This document shows positions 17,851-27,428 of a stretch of DNA of 64,000 bases, piece after piece (position 1 is the first letter of the stretch; each line of letters starts with the position of its first letter). The notes beneath the pieces are model-generated. The model was not told the origin of the DNA and did not search any database. It worked only from the letters and a program-made list of their open reading frames with translations. Origin of the DNA: Lentimicrobiaceae bacterium (lineage in GTDB: Bacteria > Bacteroidota > Bacteroidia > Bacteroidales > JALOCA01); assembly GCA_023227965.1 (NCBI GenBank), contig JALOCA010000005.1:1-64000 (forward strand), written 5' to 3'. Made by a program: the position numbers and the translations under genes.

Positions 17851-20385
17851 TTATTTCGTAAAAAAATTCTGTATTTTCATCAACATTTCATTGCTATTAA
17901 TCGGTTTGGTAATATAATCATCGCAGCCTGCTTCTTTCGATTTATTTTTATCGGTATCGAGCGAATAAGCTGTTTGCGCAATTACGGGTAAGTCTTTTCG
18001 CATTTGTTTTATTATCCGGGTGGCTTCGTAACCATTCATCACAGGCATACGTAAATCCATGATTACAATATCAATAGCAGGATTCAATTTAACGGCGTCC
18101 ACGGCTTCTTTGCCGTTTTTTGCCCAAAGAAGCGTAGCGTGGGTGTTTCTAAGTATAATTTTAATTAACATGTAGTTACTCTCAACATCTTCTACAACCA
18201 GAATGGTTTTCATGCTCCAGTCGAATTGGAACGCAGGACGGATGTTAATAGGCACAGGTTCATTTTCTTCTATCCGTTCAGTATAAGGATGTGAGAAATA
18301 AAAAGTAGAGCCTTTACCTTCTTGAGATTCAACCCAAATTTTACCTCCCAGCAATTCTACAAAAGCTTTGGAAATTGCCAAACCCAGCCCGGTTCCTTCA
18401 TGAAGTCGCGAACCTTTGCTTTCTGCCTGCATGAATCGTTCGAATATAATTTGCTGTTTATCGGTAGCTATACCTTCTCCGGTGTCTTTCACGAAAAAAA
18501 TCAAGGTACCGTTGTTATAGGTATATCCAAAGGTAATACTTCCTGCATTGGTAAATTTAATTGCATTGCCAATCAAATTGGTAAAAATCTGAGTAAATCT
18601 TGTTTTGTCAGTCCTAATAAATTGCATCGGATTGTTTTCGGGTTTTTCTAAGGTAAATTGAATTTGCCTTTCCTTAATTCTGGTATTTTCTTTAAAAAAA
18701 TTATAAATATGATCCAGTAAGTCGTCGAGAGATTGCTGTGAGGGGATAACATTTATTAATCCGGCTTCAATTTTGGATATGTCAACAATATCGTTGATAA
18801 GGTTAAGCAGCAGGTTTCCACTGTTTTCGATGATGGCAAGATATTCCATCTGTTCTTTTTTGGTAATATCCGGTTCTTTTAAAATTTGTGTAAAACCCAG
18901 TATTCCGTTCATGGGCGTCCGGATTTCATGGCTCATATTTGCCAAAAATGCTGATTTTAAAATATCTGATTCTTCTGCCTTTTTCTTTGCTTCTTCCAAT
19001 TCGTTTTCGAAAGCCTTACGCTTACTCACGTCCTGAACTGTACCTATCATGCGAACCGGTTTACCGTTTTCGGAAAAAGTAATTACCCTTCCCTTACAAT
19101 TGATCCATTTTTGTTGTTTTTCACCGCTATGGGTTCTGTATTCCACATCTAATAAATGTTTTGTATCTGTAAGATGGTCATTTAGCTTTTGTTTAAAAAT
19201 TACTATGTCATCCGGATTGATATATTGTTCCCATGTTTCAAAACTGGTTTTTAAAAAATTATCGTTAAACGAATGCAAGTTTTTCCATGTGTCATCAAAA
19301 AATATGCTTCCTGTTTCCAGATTCCAGTCCCAGATTCCCTGGTCGGCAGCTTCAAGCGAAGCAGAAAGTTGCAACTCACGTGAACCTAATTTTTCAACTG
19401 CCAGTTTTCTTTCGTTAATTTCTTCCTCCAATAATTTTTTTTGATTATTGACATTTTCAATAAGATACCCTATCTGTCTGAACTCACTTTTTAAGCGCTG
19501 TAACCTGAAAAGGGATATTTTATTATTGCTGGTAAGACTTTCGGAAACCAATTGCAGAGGATAAGAAATCCAACGAATTGAAGTAAGGTAAAATATGCTG
19601 AGAATAATCACAGCCATGACAGCTATAAAAATGATTTGGAAGTAATTCAAGTTATTAACAACTTTAAGCAGTGAATATTTTTTCGAAAATTGCACGTGGT
19701 AGGTTGGAACACCTTGCCAATTTTTTAAAACAATTTCTGTTTGGATAACATTGGGGGGAATATTTATTTTAAAATTATTACTTGCTTCATGATAACTCAC
19801 CTTGCATCCCGTAACCGTTTCAAGTTCGTTAATTTTCTCTTTATCCCAAAATTTTGCCAGAAAAAAATAACCCTGTGGTGGCGTTTTCCGATCTACATCA
19901 TTGGTAGCATGAACTGTTGCCCCTGAAATTTCGATTAAACCGGAAGGGGAAGAAATAAAATAATTAATAAAGTGCTTTTTATACAAGGAATCAAAAATAG
20001 CTTTTTTAATTTCAAAGCTATTTTCATCCGAATTACTATCATCATATGCTTCATAAACCGGTTTTAAGTCAAGGTTATATACTAAAGCCACATTCACTTT
20101 AAACGAACTGAGAATGGTTTTAACATTATCATCGCCCCAGATTTTCACAGGTTTTTTAACAAAATTAACCATATCATCCCAATACGTATAGTCATATGCT
20201 GTTTGCTGGATTTTTTGGCTCTGAAGGTTGAGAATGGCATTTGAGCTTATTTCCTGCTGATAGCGATAACCATCTATTAGGTAGCGGTATTGTCTCTTAT
20301 TAAAATTTTGTGCAACTAATAATATACATATAAACAACACTGTCGTACTTAACAGCACAAGCATTATCTTGCTTCTGGTTTTCAT
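17851..20385 (-). CDS. Hybrid sensor histidine kinase (CHASE4-PAS-HisKA-HATPase-REC)
   Basis: 844 residues. A first membrane segment (residues ~8-25) precedes an extracytoplasmic CHASE4-like sensor with the YWDDMVNFV signature near residue 65. A second membrane segment lies at ~250-270. A PAS domain spans ~345-460. The HisKA box is FLANMSHEIRTPMNG with the phospho-His near residue 484. The ATPase has NLIGNAIKFT, DTGEGI and GTGLGLAIS boxes. A C-terminal receiver (~726-844) carries the acceptor Asp in VIMDLRMPVMNG. No DNA-binding domain, so output probably goes through a separate phosphotransfer partner. A -7-like TATTTTTG lies on the minus strand at 20428-20421. Ligand unknown. Confidence 0.92.
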   Translation of the reverse strand: MKTRSKIMLVLLSTTVLFICILLVAQNFNKRQYRYLIDGYRYQQEISSNAILNLQSQKIQQTAYDYTYWDDMVNFVKKPVKIWGDDNVKTILSSFKVNVALVYNLDLKPVYEAYDDSNSDENSFEIKKAIFDSLYKKHFINYFISSPSGLIEISGATVHATNDVDRKTPPQGYFFLAKFWDKEKINELETVTGCKVSYHEASNNFKINIPPNVIQTEIVLKNWQGVPTYHVQFSKKYSLLKVVNNLNYFQIIFIAVMAVIILSIFYLTSIRWISYPLQLVSESLTSNNKISLFRLQRLKSEFRQIGYLIENVNNQKKLLEEEINERKLAVEKLGSRELQLSASLEAADQGIWDWNLETGSIFFDDTWKNLHSFNDNFLKTSFETWEQYINPDDIVIFKQKLNDHLTDTKHLLDVEYRTHSGEKQQKWINCKGRVITFSENGKPVRMIGTVQDVSKRKAFENELEEAKKKAEESDILKSAFLANMSHEIRTPMNGILGFTQILKEPDITKKEQMEYLAIIENSGNLLLNLINDIVDISKIEAGLINVIPSQQSLDDLLDHIYNFFKENTRIKERQIQFTLEKPENNPMQFIRTDKTRFTQIFTNLIGNAIKFTNAGSITFGYTYNNGTLIFFVKDTGEGIATDKQQIIFERFMQAESKGSRLHEGTGLGLAISKAFVELLGGKIWVESQEGKGSTFYFSHPYTERIEENEPVPINIRPAFQFDWSMKTILVVEDVESNYMLIKIILRNTHATLLWAKNGKEAVDAVKLNPAIDIVIMDLRMPVMNGYEATRIIKQMRKDLPVIAQTAYSLDTDKNKSKEAGCDDYITKPINSNEMLMKIQNFFTK

Positions 20386-20444
20386 TATAGTATTTGTTTT
20401 ATGATTTTTTTCATCTTAAACAAAAATAAAAATAATTTCTACAC

Positions 20445-21146
20445 TTAAAAACTAAATCCGGCAACGAGAAAAATATTTTCATTCTCCGGATTTATAATAA
20501 CTGATGCATTTAACGGAACTGAAAATAATTCAGTTATTTTTAAATTTTTTGTAATATTTATTCCCATATTATTTACTGAAAAATCTTCACCGTAAATGCC
20601 CGAATAGGGTGAACATCCCGCAAAAACACTGATTTCATTATCCGAAAGAGTAAAGGAATATCCTGTTTCAAAGTAAAGGGATTTATCGGAATCCGCACCG
20701 TAAAAATTATAGCCTGCTAACAGATATATGGGAAAATTTTCGGTTCCGTTGTATTTTAAGATGCTTTCAAATGTATGTCCGGTTTGGGTTTGATCATAAT
20801 AAAAGTACTTGTTATTTATCACCGTATCGCAGGGTGAAAAATAATCCCAGACCGAAAAAGTAAACATTTCGCCTATATTAAAATCCAAATAAAGGTCTAC
20901 TTCCTGTATTCTGGAATCATTTACCGTGTAAGAACTCCACCCTCCCAGGGTGAAAGGTCCGTTTGAGAGAGTAATCCAGGGCTGAAGTGCGGGTGAATGC
21001 CCGTAATCCATGCCACGCCAAACATACCGGCTCATCACATCACAGCCCACATCTGCCTGAAATCTGCCAGTAGAGTCCGTTTGTGCAAATGCAAAATTAG
21101 TGAAAGAAAATATGGAAAAAACTACAAGTGTTAACGATGTTTTCAT
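20445..21146 (-). CDS. TorF-like putative outer-membrane beta-barrel protein
   Basis: 233 residues with a signal peptide (MKTSLTLVVFSIFSFTNFAFA). Alternating hydrophobic strands and the early motif DVMSRYVWRGMDYG follow, typical of the TorF family putative porins. The protein ends in an aromatic residue (VAGFSF), as barrel proteins do. The start at 21146 overlaps the upstream HsdR-like gene by 4 bp, so the two may be co-translated, an odd pairing. Cargo unknown. Confidence 0.7.
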   Translation of the reverse strand: MKTSLTLVVFSIFSFTNFAFAQTDSTGRFQADVGCDVMSRYVWRGMDYGHSPALQPWITLSNGPFTLGGWSSYTVNDSRIQEVDLYLDFNIGEMFTFSVWDYFSPCDTVINNKYFYYDQTQTGHTFESILKYNGTENFPIYLLAGYNFYGADSDKSLYFETGYSFTLSDNEISVFAGCSPYSGIYGEDFSVNNMGINITKNLKITELFSVPLNASVIINPENENIFLVAGFSF

Positions 21147-21601
21147 AGCTGTTGTATTTGCTGAAAATCGGGAATAAAATCAAGAAAAGAATATTGCGAT
21201 GCTGCAAAATCTATTTTGCAGCAATAATGTTCCAACCCGTTTGTAACAACCAGAAAACGAACATTAAAAGTCATATTATACCGAGCCACCTGGTCAAATG
21301 CCTTTTGTGATATTTTAATATGAGGAGCCTTGCACTCCACCACCATCATCGGTATCCCATTTCTGCCAAAGACAACTATATCGCTTCGTTTGGCTCTTCG
21401 GATTACTTTAAGATTCATCTCTACTGCAATCAGCGATTTAGGGTATTGTTTTTCTATAACAAGGTACTTAATAAAATGTTGACGCACCCATTCTTCGGGA
21501 GTTAAGGCAACAAACCTTTTTCGAATATCATCGAAAATTTCCGTTTTACCTGAAACTGTTCGCGTTGTAAACGTGTATTCCGGAAGATTTAAAGGAATCA
21601 T
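21143..21601 (-). CDS. Orphan type I restriction HsdR N-terminal-domain protein
   Basis: 152 residues with the start chosen at MIPLNLPEYTF (21601). An upstream in-frame start would add a hydrophobic 35-residue leader in the divergent promoter region. The body matches the HSDR_N domain, a PD-(D/E)xK nuclease fold: DIVVFGRNGIPMMVVECKAP supplies the D...ExK residues. There is no helicase domain and no HsdM or HsdS gene nearby, so this is not a complete restriction system. Such stand-alone copies are widespread in Bacteroidetes and of unknown role. Confidence 0.75.
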   Translation of the reverse strand: MIPLNLPEYTFTTRTVSGKTEIFDDIRKRFVALTPEEWVRQHFIKYLVIEKQYPKSLIAVEMNLKVIRRAKRSDIVVFGRNGIPMMVVECKAPHIKISQKAFDQVARYNMTFNVRFLVVTNGLEHYCCKIDFAASQYSFLDFIPDFQQIQQL

Positions 21602-21646
21602 GCAGCAAATTAAACAGGTAAAAGTACATAATATAATCAAAACTTG

Positions 21647-21654
21647 TAACTTTG
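21647..21654 (+). promoter_or_regulatory. Probable -7 element for the AMP nucleosidase gene
   Basis: TAACTTTG at 21647-21654 matches TAnnTTTG on the plus strand. It lies 112 bp before the chosen start, between the divergent HsdR-like gene and the nucleosidase. Confidence 0.4.
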
Positions 21655-21766
21655 TGCGCAGCAAATTGTAATCAGATGAAACAAACATCCCGATTAACAG
21701 GGACAAACGCAGATGAAAATTTCCATATGCGAGTTTTATCCGACCTATAACTTAAATTATTTACGG

Positions 21767-22573
21767 ATGAAGACAAAACAGGATATAGTGGAAAACTGGC
21801 TACCCCGATATACAGGTACTTCCCTTCACGAATTTGGGGATTATATTATTCTCACTAATTTTCAACGGTATGTTGAGCTTTTTGCCGATTGGAACAATGT
21901 TCCTGTTAAAGGTTTTGGACGACCTATGCCCTGTGCAACATCCGGAAGAATCACAATCATCAATTTTGGAATGGGAAGTGCCAATGCAGCTACAGTAATG
22001 GACTTACTGAGCGCCATACCGCCAAAGGCGGCCCTTTTTCTTGGAAAATGCGGAGGTTTAAAAAGGAAAAATAATGTAGGCGATCTGATTCTTCCTATTG
22101 CGGCTATCAGAGGAGAAGGTACCTCCAACGACTATTTCCCGCCCGAAGTTCCTGCATTGCCTGCATTTAATTTACAAAAAGCCATTTCCACTACCATCCG
22201 TGACCATAGCTCCGACTACTGGACGGGAACCGTTTATACCACAAACCGCCGTGTATGGGAATACGACGAAGACTTTAAAAGTTATCTCCGGAAAACAAGG
22301 GCTATGGCAATTGACCTTGAAACAGCTACCCTTTTTATCGTAGGCTTTTCCAACAGTATCCCTACAGGTGCTTTGCTGTTGGTTTCTGATCAGCCCATGA
22401 TACACGAAGGCATAAAAACCGAGGAAAGTGATAAAAAAGTATCAGAAAAATTTATTAAAACCCATCTGCAAATCGGAATTGATTCGTTAAACCAACTTAT
22501 CAATAACGGACTCACCGTAAAACATCTATACTTCGATTACAGCAAAAACGAAACATCTTCTGATGACTTTTGA
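21767..22573 (+). CDS. amn: AMP nucleosidase
   Basis: 268 residues from the start MKTKQDIVENWLPRYTG, which matches the conserved N-terminus of the short Bacteroidetes AMP nucleosidases. An earlier in-frame ATG at 21713 would add 18 unrelated residues. The phosphorylase/nucleosidase core includes ITIINFGMGSANAATVMDLL, ALFLGKCGGLK and the active-site region AIDLETATLFIVG. The enzyme would split AMP to adenine and ribose-5-phosphate in purine balance. Its 3' end overlaps holA by 11 bp. A general nucleoside phosphorylase function is the alternative. Confidence 0.85.
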   Translation: MKTKQDIVENWLPRYTGTSLHEFGDYIILTNFQRYVELFADWNNVPVKGFGRPMPCATSGRITIINFGMGSANAATVMDLLSAIPPKAALFLGKCGGLKRKNNVGDLILPIAAIRGEGTSNDYFPPEVPALPAFNLQKAISTTIRDHSSDYWTGTVYTTNRRVWEYDEDFKSYLRKTRAMAIDLETATLFIVGFSNSIPTGALLLVSDQPMIHEGIKTEESDKKVSEKFIKTHLQIGIDSLNQLINNGLTVKHLYFDYSKNETSSDDF

Positions 22574-23621
22574 CCAAATAATTTCTGATCTTAACAAAAG
22601 AATTTACTACCCTGTTTACTTCTTAGCCGGCGAAGAATCGTATTTTATTGATTTTATTTGTGATAAAATAGAAACTACAGTACTTAACAACATAGAAAGA
22701 GAATTTAACCAAACAATACTTTACGGAAGGGATACCGATATTGCAACCATAGTTAGCCAGGCAAAACGCTTCCCGATGATGGCAAATTATTCACTGGTTA
22801 TTGTAAAAGAAGCACAAGAAATCCGCAACCTGTTTCCCTCTTCTAAAGAAGATGGCTCAGGTGAAACACAGGATAAAAAAGAAAAAACAAAATCGCTTCT
22901 TGAATCCTATGTTGAAAACCCCCTGCAATCAAGCATTCTGGTTTTTTGCTATAAATATAAAAAGGCGGATAAACGCAAAAGTTTGATTAAGCTTATCGAA
23001 AAAAAAGGAGTTTTGTTCGATTCGGTCAAGCTGTACGATAGCCATATTCCTAACTGGATTACAAATTATTTGAAAGAACGTAACTATTCCATAACTCCGG
23101 AAGCAGTACGTCTTCTTGCCGAAAGCATTGGCAATGATCTGCATCGTATTGTTAACGAACTTACTAAGCTCATAATTAATTTGCCTTCCGGCTCTGCTAT
23201 TACCCCAGAATTGATAGAACAAAATACCGGTATTAGTAAGGATTTTAACGTATTGGAGCTGCAGAAAGCCCTGGGACAAAAAAATATTGGCAAAGCCAAC
23301 CAAATTATAAATTATTTTGGAGATAATTCCAAGGAACACTCCATATTCCAAACTATCGCCGTATTATTCAATTTTTTTCAAAAACTGATAATTTACCACC
23401 AGCTAGCCAATAAATCCGAAAAAAATGCCACTGCCGAATTAGGTGTCAGTCCTTTTTTTATTAATGATTATATTGCGGCTTCCCGTAATTTTTCCCACGA
23501 AAAAATAATAAAAATATTTTCTCTTTTGCGGGAATATGACCTGAAAGCCAAAGGCGTTGATAATGTATCCTTGTCAGAGGGAGACTTACTGAAAGAGCTT
23601 ATTTTTAAAATTTTACATTAG
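22563..23621 (+). CDS. holA: DNA polymerase III subunit delta
   Basis: 352 residues, standard length. HolA is the wrench subunit of the clamp loader that opens the beta clamp. The N-terminal domain shows YPVYFLAGEESYFIDFICDKIE, then a degenerate AAA+ fold (GRDTDIATIVSQAKRFPMM, ILVFCYKYKKADKR) and an all-helical collar in the C-terminal third. It overlaps the AMP nucleosidase gene by 11 bp and ends at a strong bidirectional hairpin shared with gapA. Confidence 0.93.
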   Translation: MTFDQIISDLNKRIYYPVYFLAGEESYFIDFICDKIETTVLNNIEREFNQTILYGRDTDIATIVSQAKRFPMMANYSLVIVKEAQEIRNLFPSSKEDGSGETQDKKEKTKSLLESYVENPLQSSILVFCYKYKKADKRKSLIKLIEKKGVLFDSVKLYDSHIPNWITNYLKERNYSITPEAVRLLAESIGNDLHRIVNELTKLIINLPSGSAITPELIEQNTGISKDFNVLELQKALGQKNIGKANQIINYFGDNSKEHSIFQTIAVLFNFFQKLIIYHQLANKSEKNATAELGVSPFFINDYIAASRNFSHEKIIKIFSLLREYDLKAKGVDNVSLSEGDLLKELIFKILH

Positions 23622-23627
23622 AAATAA

Positions 23628-23660
23628 AAAAAACTGCTGGTTCTTCAACCAGCAGTTTTT
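23628..23660. terminator. Bidirectional terminator between holA and gapA
   Basis: AACTGCTGGTT and AACCAGCAGTT form a perfect stem around a CTTC tetraloop (23643-23646). A-rich and T-rich flanks on either side make it work in both directions. It separates the convergent holA and gapA. Confidence 0.9.
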
Positions 23661-23690
23661 GCAAATAGTAAAAAAAGTTTATAACGACTC

Positions 23691-24695
23691 CTAAAAGAGT
23701 TTCTCAATAAGATCAACAACGCGGGAAGAATAGCCCCATTCGTTGTCGTACCAGGCAAGAATTTTAGCAGTTTTGCCAATCACCATAGTACTTTGTGCAT
23801 CGAATACAGAAGAATGCGGGTTATGGATAATATCAACAGATACTATTTCATCTTCGGTATATTCAATAATTCCTTTCATAGGTCCTTCGGCAGCTTCTTT
23901 AATAGCTGCATTAATTTCTTCTTTAGTGGCTTCCGTTTTCAGGTTAGCTACCAGGTCAACCAATGAGCCGGTAGGGGTTGGAACGCGAATGGCAAGCCCA
24001 TCCAATTTTCCTTTCAGTTCGGGAATAACTTTGCCAACGGCTTTGGCAGCACCTGTGGTGGTAGGAATCTGTGAAACAGCAGCCGAACGGGCACGACGAA
24101 GATCACTATGCGGGGCATCCAGTATCATCTGGTCGTTGGTATAGGAATGAATAGTCGTCATAAAACCATTTTCTATTCCGAATTTGTCGTTGATTACTTT
24201 GGCTATCGGAGCCAGGCAGTTGGTTGTACACGAAGCATTTGAGACACACTGATCGCTGTCAGCCAGATCATTATCGTTTACACCCAATACTATCATACGG
24301 TCAATCTGGTCTTTAGCAGGTACAGTAAGTATAACTTTTTTAGCACCATTTTTCAAATGGTCACCATATCCGCCCTTGGTACCTTCTTTTGACCGGAATA
24401 TACCAGTTGATTCAACTACTACATCGGGTGTAACAGCCCAAGGTATTGAAATTGGCGAGCGTTCTGCTGTTACAGGAATTCTTTTCCCGTTTACGATAAG
24501 TGCAGTATCGTCAAACGATACATTACCATTGAATTTGCCCTGCGTCGAATCGTACTTCAGTAAATGGGCAAGGGTTTTGGTATTGGTAAGGTCATTGATC
24601 CCAACAATCTCTAAATCTTTTCTTTCCAACGCAATTTTAAAAACGTTACGTCCAATGCGTCCGAATCCGTTTATTGCTACTTTAATAGTTGCCAT
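23691..24695 (-). CDS. gapA: Glyceraldehyde-3-phosphate dehydrogenase, type I
   Basis: 334 residues from MATIKVAINGFGRIGRNVF; an upstream in-frame start would add 18 residues across the promoter. Glycolytic GAPDH, a cytoplasmic tetramer. The NAD-binding motif is NGFGRIGR, and Asp35 (INDLT) favours NAD over NADP. The catalytic Cys156 is in SNASCTTNCLAP. The C-terminal WYDNEWGYSSRVVDL is typical. A well-spaced promoter lies upstream; pgk is partly present at the window's right edge but is not linked. Confidence 0.97.
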   Translation of the reverse strand: MATIKVAINGFGRIGRNVFKIALERKDLEIVGINDLTNTKTLAHLLKYDSTQGKFNGNVSFDDTALIVNGKRIPVTAERSPISIPWAVTPDVVVESTGIFRSKEGTKGGYGDHLKNGAKKVILTVPAKDQIDRMIVLGVNDNDLADSDQCVSNASCTTNCLAPIAKVINDKFGIENGFMTTIHSYTNDQMILDAPHSDLRRARSAAVSQIPTTTGAAKAVGKVIPELKGKLDGLAIRVPTPTGSLVDLVANLKTEATKEEINAAIKEAAEGPMKGIIEYTEDEIVSVDIIHNPHSSVFDAQSTMVIGKTAKILAWYDNEWGYSSRVVDLIEKLF

Positions 24696-24718
24696 AATTA
24701 TAAATTTTAAAACAGTTT

Positions 24719-24750
24719 CAAAATTAGGAATTAATTGTATAAACAACAAA
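24719..24750 (-). promoter_or_regulatory. Promoter for gapA
   Basis: On the minus strand, TTTG (24750-24747), a 20-bp spacer and TAATTTTG (24726-24719) fit the Bacteroidetes promoter exactly. The element is 23 bp before the chosen gapA start, which also supports that start. Confidence 0.75.
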
Positions 24751-24985
24751 AAAGGATGCTAAGTGTTCAGCTTACACTATTAAATACCGGAAATGGAAAC
24801 GTAAACGGTACTGAAGTTATTGCTTCCGGCAAATTCAGAAGGATAACCGCAATAGCAATATAATAAAGATAATTGCTTTATAATGATTTACATTGAAAGC
24901 TCGCACGCTTCCGGTTCCAAATTTTTTCATTTAGAACATTTGTAAAAGGAATTATTAAAAATGTGAAGGCTTTTTTAAAAATGTT
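24751..24985. other. Intergenic region between divergent gapA and the threonine dehydrogenase gene
   Basis: About 235 bp between the two promoters. A weak ATAAAG/CTTTAT inverted pair lies near 24864-24882. I see no gene or RNA in it. Confidence 0.35.
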
Positions 24986-24993
24986 TACATTTG
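24986..24993 (+). promoter_or_regulatory. Probable -7 element for the threonine dehydrogenase gene
   Basis: TACATTTG at 24986-24993 matches TAnnTTTG. The start codon at 25046 is 52 bp downstream. Confidence 0.5.
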
Positions 24994-25045
24994 CCCCTGA
25001 TTCGTGAATACTTTAACACTAAATAATAACTTAAAAATAAAATTA

Positions 25046-26008
25046 ATGAAGAATATTTTAATTATAGGAGCAGCCGGACAGATAGGTTCGGAACTGACCA
25101 TGGAACTACGCAAACGTTACGGAAGTAATAATGTAATCGCCGGATACCGCAAAACACCGCTTACAGGCGACTTGCTTACCTCAGGTCCAGCCGAGCAGGT
25201 GGATGCAACCGATCCTGTACGTATGGCAGAAGTAGTTAAAAAACATAAAATTGATACCATTTATAATCTGGCAGCTATTTTATCGGCTGTTGGCGAAAGC
25301 AAACCTCAGGCAGCATGGCAGGTAGGCATAGGCGGCCTGATGAATTGCCTTGAAGTAGCCCGCGAATACAAATGCGCACTGTTTACTCCAAGTTCCATCG
25401 GAGCTTTTGGCGGCAGCACTCCTCTCGACAATACCCCTCAGGATACCATTCAACGTCCTGGTACCATGTATGGTGTAACCAAAGTTACCGGTGAATTGCT
25501 CAGCGATTATTATCACAAACGTTTTGGTGTGGATGCCCGTTCGGTACGTTTCCCCGGTATCATCTCCAATGTAACATTACCCGGCGGCGGAACGACAGAC
25601 TATGCCGTTGAAATTTATTATGAAGCCATCAAAAATAAAAAATACACCTGCCCTCTGAAAGCCGGTACTTTCCTCGACATGATGTATATGCCCGATGCTT
25701 TGAATGCTGCCATCGCCATTCTGGAAGCCGACCCGACTAAATTGAAACACCGCAACTCGTTCAACGTAACGGCTATGAGTTTTGATCCTGAAATTATTTA
25801 TGCAGAAATCAAAAAACACATCCCCGATTTCGTGATGAAATACGATGTGGAACCCATCAAACAATCCATTGCCGAATCGTGGCCCAACAAGATGGACGAC
25901 ACCTGTGCCCGCGAAGAATGGGGTTGGGAACCAAAATGGAATCTCGAAAAAATGACCGTTGACATGCTTAAAGTCATCAGCGAAAAACATAAAAAAGGAT
26001 TAATCTAA
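25046..26008 (+). CDS. L-threonine 3-dehydrogenase, SDR type
   Basis: 320 residues from MKNILIIGAAGQIGSEL. The extended short-chain dehydrogenase fold has the NAD motif GAAGQIG (residues ~8-14) and the YxxxK catalytic pair in MYGVTKVTGEL. It closely resembles the epimerase-like threonine dehydrogenases of Bacteroidetes rather than the zinc-dependent E. coli Tdh. It oxidises threonine to 2-amino-3-ketobutyrate, the substrate of Kbl encoded at 34134-35354. An upstream in-frame start would add 14 residues with no family support. A sugar epimerase is the alternative, less likely. Confidence 0.82.
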   Translation: MKNILIIGAAGQIGSELTMELRKRYGSNNVIAGYRKTPLTGDLLTSGPAEQVDATDPVRMAEVVKKHKIDTIYNLAAILSAVGESKPQAAWQVGIGGLMNCLEVAREYKCALFTPSSIGAFGGSTPLDNTPQDTIQRPGTMYGVTKVTGELLSDYYHKRFGVDARSVRFPGIISNVTLPGGGTTDYAVEIYYEAIKNKKYTCPLKAGTFLDMMYMPDALNAAIAILEADPTKLKHRNSFNVTAMSFDPEIIYAEIKKHIPDFVMKYDVEPIKQSIAESWPNKMDDTCAREEWGWEPKWNLEKMTVDMLKVISEKHKKGLI

Positions 26009-26027
26009 CATTATCCCGATACTGTTC

Positions 26028-26063
26028 AAAGGCATGCCTCGACCATCGGGCATGCCTTTTTTA
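26028..26063 (+). terminator. Terminator after the threonine dehydrogenase gene
   Basis: AAAGGCATGCC (26028-26038) pairs with GGCATGCCTTT (26049-26059) around a 10-base loop, followed by a T run. It isolates this gene from mnmA. Confidence 0.88.
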
Positions 26064-26065
26064 TT

Positions 26066-26073
26066 TACTTTTG
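26066..26073 (+). promoter_or_regulatory. Probable -7 element for mnmA
   Basis: TACTTTTG at 26066-26073 matches TAnnTTTG directly after the preceding terminator and 58 bp before the mnmA start. Confidence 0.45.
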
Positions 26074-26131
26074 CAAACTCAGACAAATTGATTTTGTGTT
26101 TTTAAACCTTAAAACACGCAAGGAAAAAATT

Positions 26132-27193
26132 ATGGAAATAGCAGCATTGGTCTCCGGCGGGGTGGACAGTTCGGTAATGCTTCACCTGCTGAAGGAACAA
26201 GGATACGATCCCACCATTTTTTATATCAAAATTGGCATGGACAACCAGGATGGCTGGGATTGTCCCTCGGAAGAGGACTTAGAAATCACTTCCTGGTTGG
26301 CTCATAACTATGGTTGCCGGATGGAGGTGGTGGATCTCCAGAAAGAATACTGGGACTTAGTGGTGGCTTATACCATTGATTCTGTGAAAAACGGCTTTAC
26401 GCCCAACCCCGATGTAATGTGCAACCGGCTGATCAAATTCGGGGCGTTTGAGGAAAAATTCGGTAAAGACTTTGATAAAATAGCCACCGGACATTATGCT
26501 ACCGTGGTGGAAGAAAACAATAAATTTTACCTTGGCACAGCCAAAGATCCCATCAAGGACCAGACGGATTTCCTGGCTCAGATCACCTATCATCAACTGT
26601 CGAAACTGATGTTCCCGGTTGGAAAGCTGATGAAAAAGGAAGTCCGCAGGATTGCTCTCGAAGCCGGCTTGCCCAGCGCCACCCGCAAGGATAGTCAGGG
26701 AATCTGTTTCCTTGGGAAGATCAATTACAACGATTTTATTAAACGTTTTATCGGCGAAAAGGAAGGTCCTATCATTGAACTGGAGACCGGCAAGCAACTG
26801 GGCACACACCAGGGTTTCTGGTTTCATACCATCGGTCAGCGCAAAGGATTGGGCTTAAGCCAGGGTCCCTGGTTTGTGGTTAAAAAGGACATCGAACAAA
26901 ATATCGTTTACGTTTCCAACGGCTACGATCCCGTTTCGGCTTACGGAAAGGAAGTCAACCTGCAACATTTTAACTTTATCAGCGGCGATCCCTGGGGCGA
27001 CTTCACGGGACTGATACCCGTTCGCTTCAAGATCCGCCATGTGTCGGGCTTTACCCAGGGACACATCGAAAAACAGGGTGACAATTACCGGATTATTTCT
27101 TCCGAACCGGTGCTTGGAATAGCTGCCGGGCAGTTTGGGGTGGTTTACGATGATGGGGCAAGGATTTGCTACGGAAGCGGGGTGATTGCTTAA
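26132..27193 (+). CDS. mnmA: tRNA-specific 2-thiouridylase
   Basis: 353 residues. MnmA makes 2-thiouridine at wobble position 34 of Lys, Glu and Gln tRNAs. The PP-loop is SGGVDSS (residues 8-14). The two catalytic cysteines are Cys97 (NPDVMCNRLIKF) and Cys192 (GICFLG). The start MEIAALVSGG at 26132 is chosen because it leads straight into the PP-loop; an earlier in-frame start would add 12 residues. The C-terminal beta-barrel (HVSGFTQGHIEK, SEPVLGIAAGQFGVVYD) is complete. Confidence 0.95.
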   Translation: MEIAALVSGGVDSSVMLHLLKEQGYDPTIFYIKIGMDNQDGWDCPSEEDLEITSWLAHNYGCRMEVVDLQKEYWDLVVAYTIDSVKNGFTPNPDVMCNRLIKFGAFEEKFGKDFDKIATGHYATVVEENNKFYLGTAKDPIKDQTDFLAQITYHQLSKLMFPVGKLMKKEVRRIALEAGLPSATRKDSQGICFLGKINYNDFIKRFIGEKEGPIIELETGKQLGTHQGFWFHTIGQRKGLGLSQGPWFVVKKDIEQNIVYVSNGYDPVSAYGKEVNLQHFNFISGDPWGDFTGLIPVRFKIRHVSGFTQGHIEKQGDNYRIISSEPVLGIAAGQFGVVYDDGARICYGSGVIA

Positions 27194-27225
27194 GTAAAAA
27201 TGGAGAAGTATGGTTGCAGAAGCGT

Positions 27226-27390
27226 CAATCTGAAATCTGCAATTGGCCAATCTGAAATTAAATTACCCCATTGAAAAGATAAATTCAATGATCCCAGACT
27301 TGGATTACCCAATCTGAAATCTAAAATCGGTTAATCTGCAATTCCCTTCCTCAATCTGAAATCTGCAATCTTAAATCTAAAATTTCCAGC
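27226..27390. repeat. Cluster of short intergenic repeats (left of dinD)
   Basis: Units of the type CAATCTGAAATCTGCAAT recur at 27226-27243 and 27352-27369, with partial copies between (AATCTGAAAT near 27311). One 27-bp block (27332-27358) is repeated exactly at 28554-28580 on the far side of dinD. These degenerate AATCTG-AAT repeats look like a dispersed intergenic repeat family. Confidence 0.7.
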
Positions 27391-27428
27391 TTCACTAAGC
27401 CGGTGATAATACTGGGAATAAGTGTTTA

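Noticed and set aside
21143..21601. A type I restriction system
   Set aside because: Only the HsdR N-terminal nuclease-like domain is present; no helicase part, HsdM or HsdS nearby.
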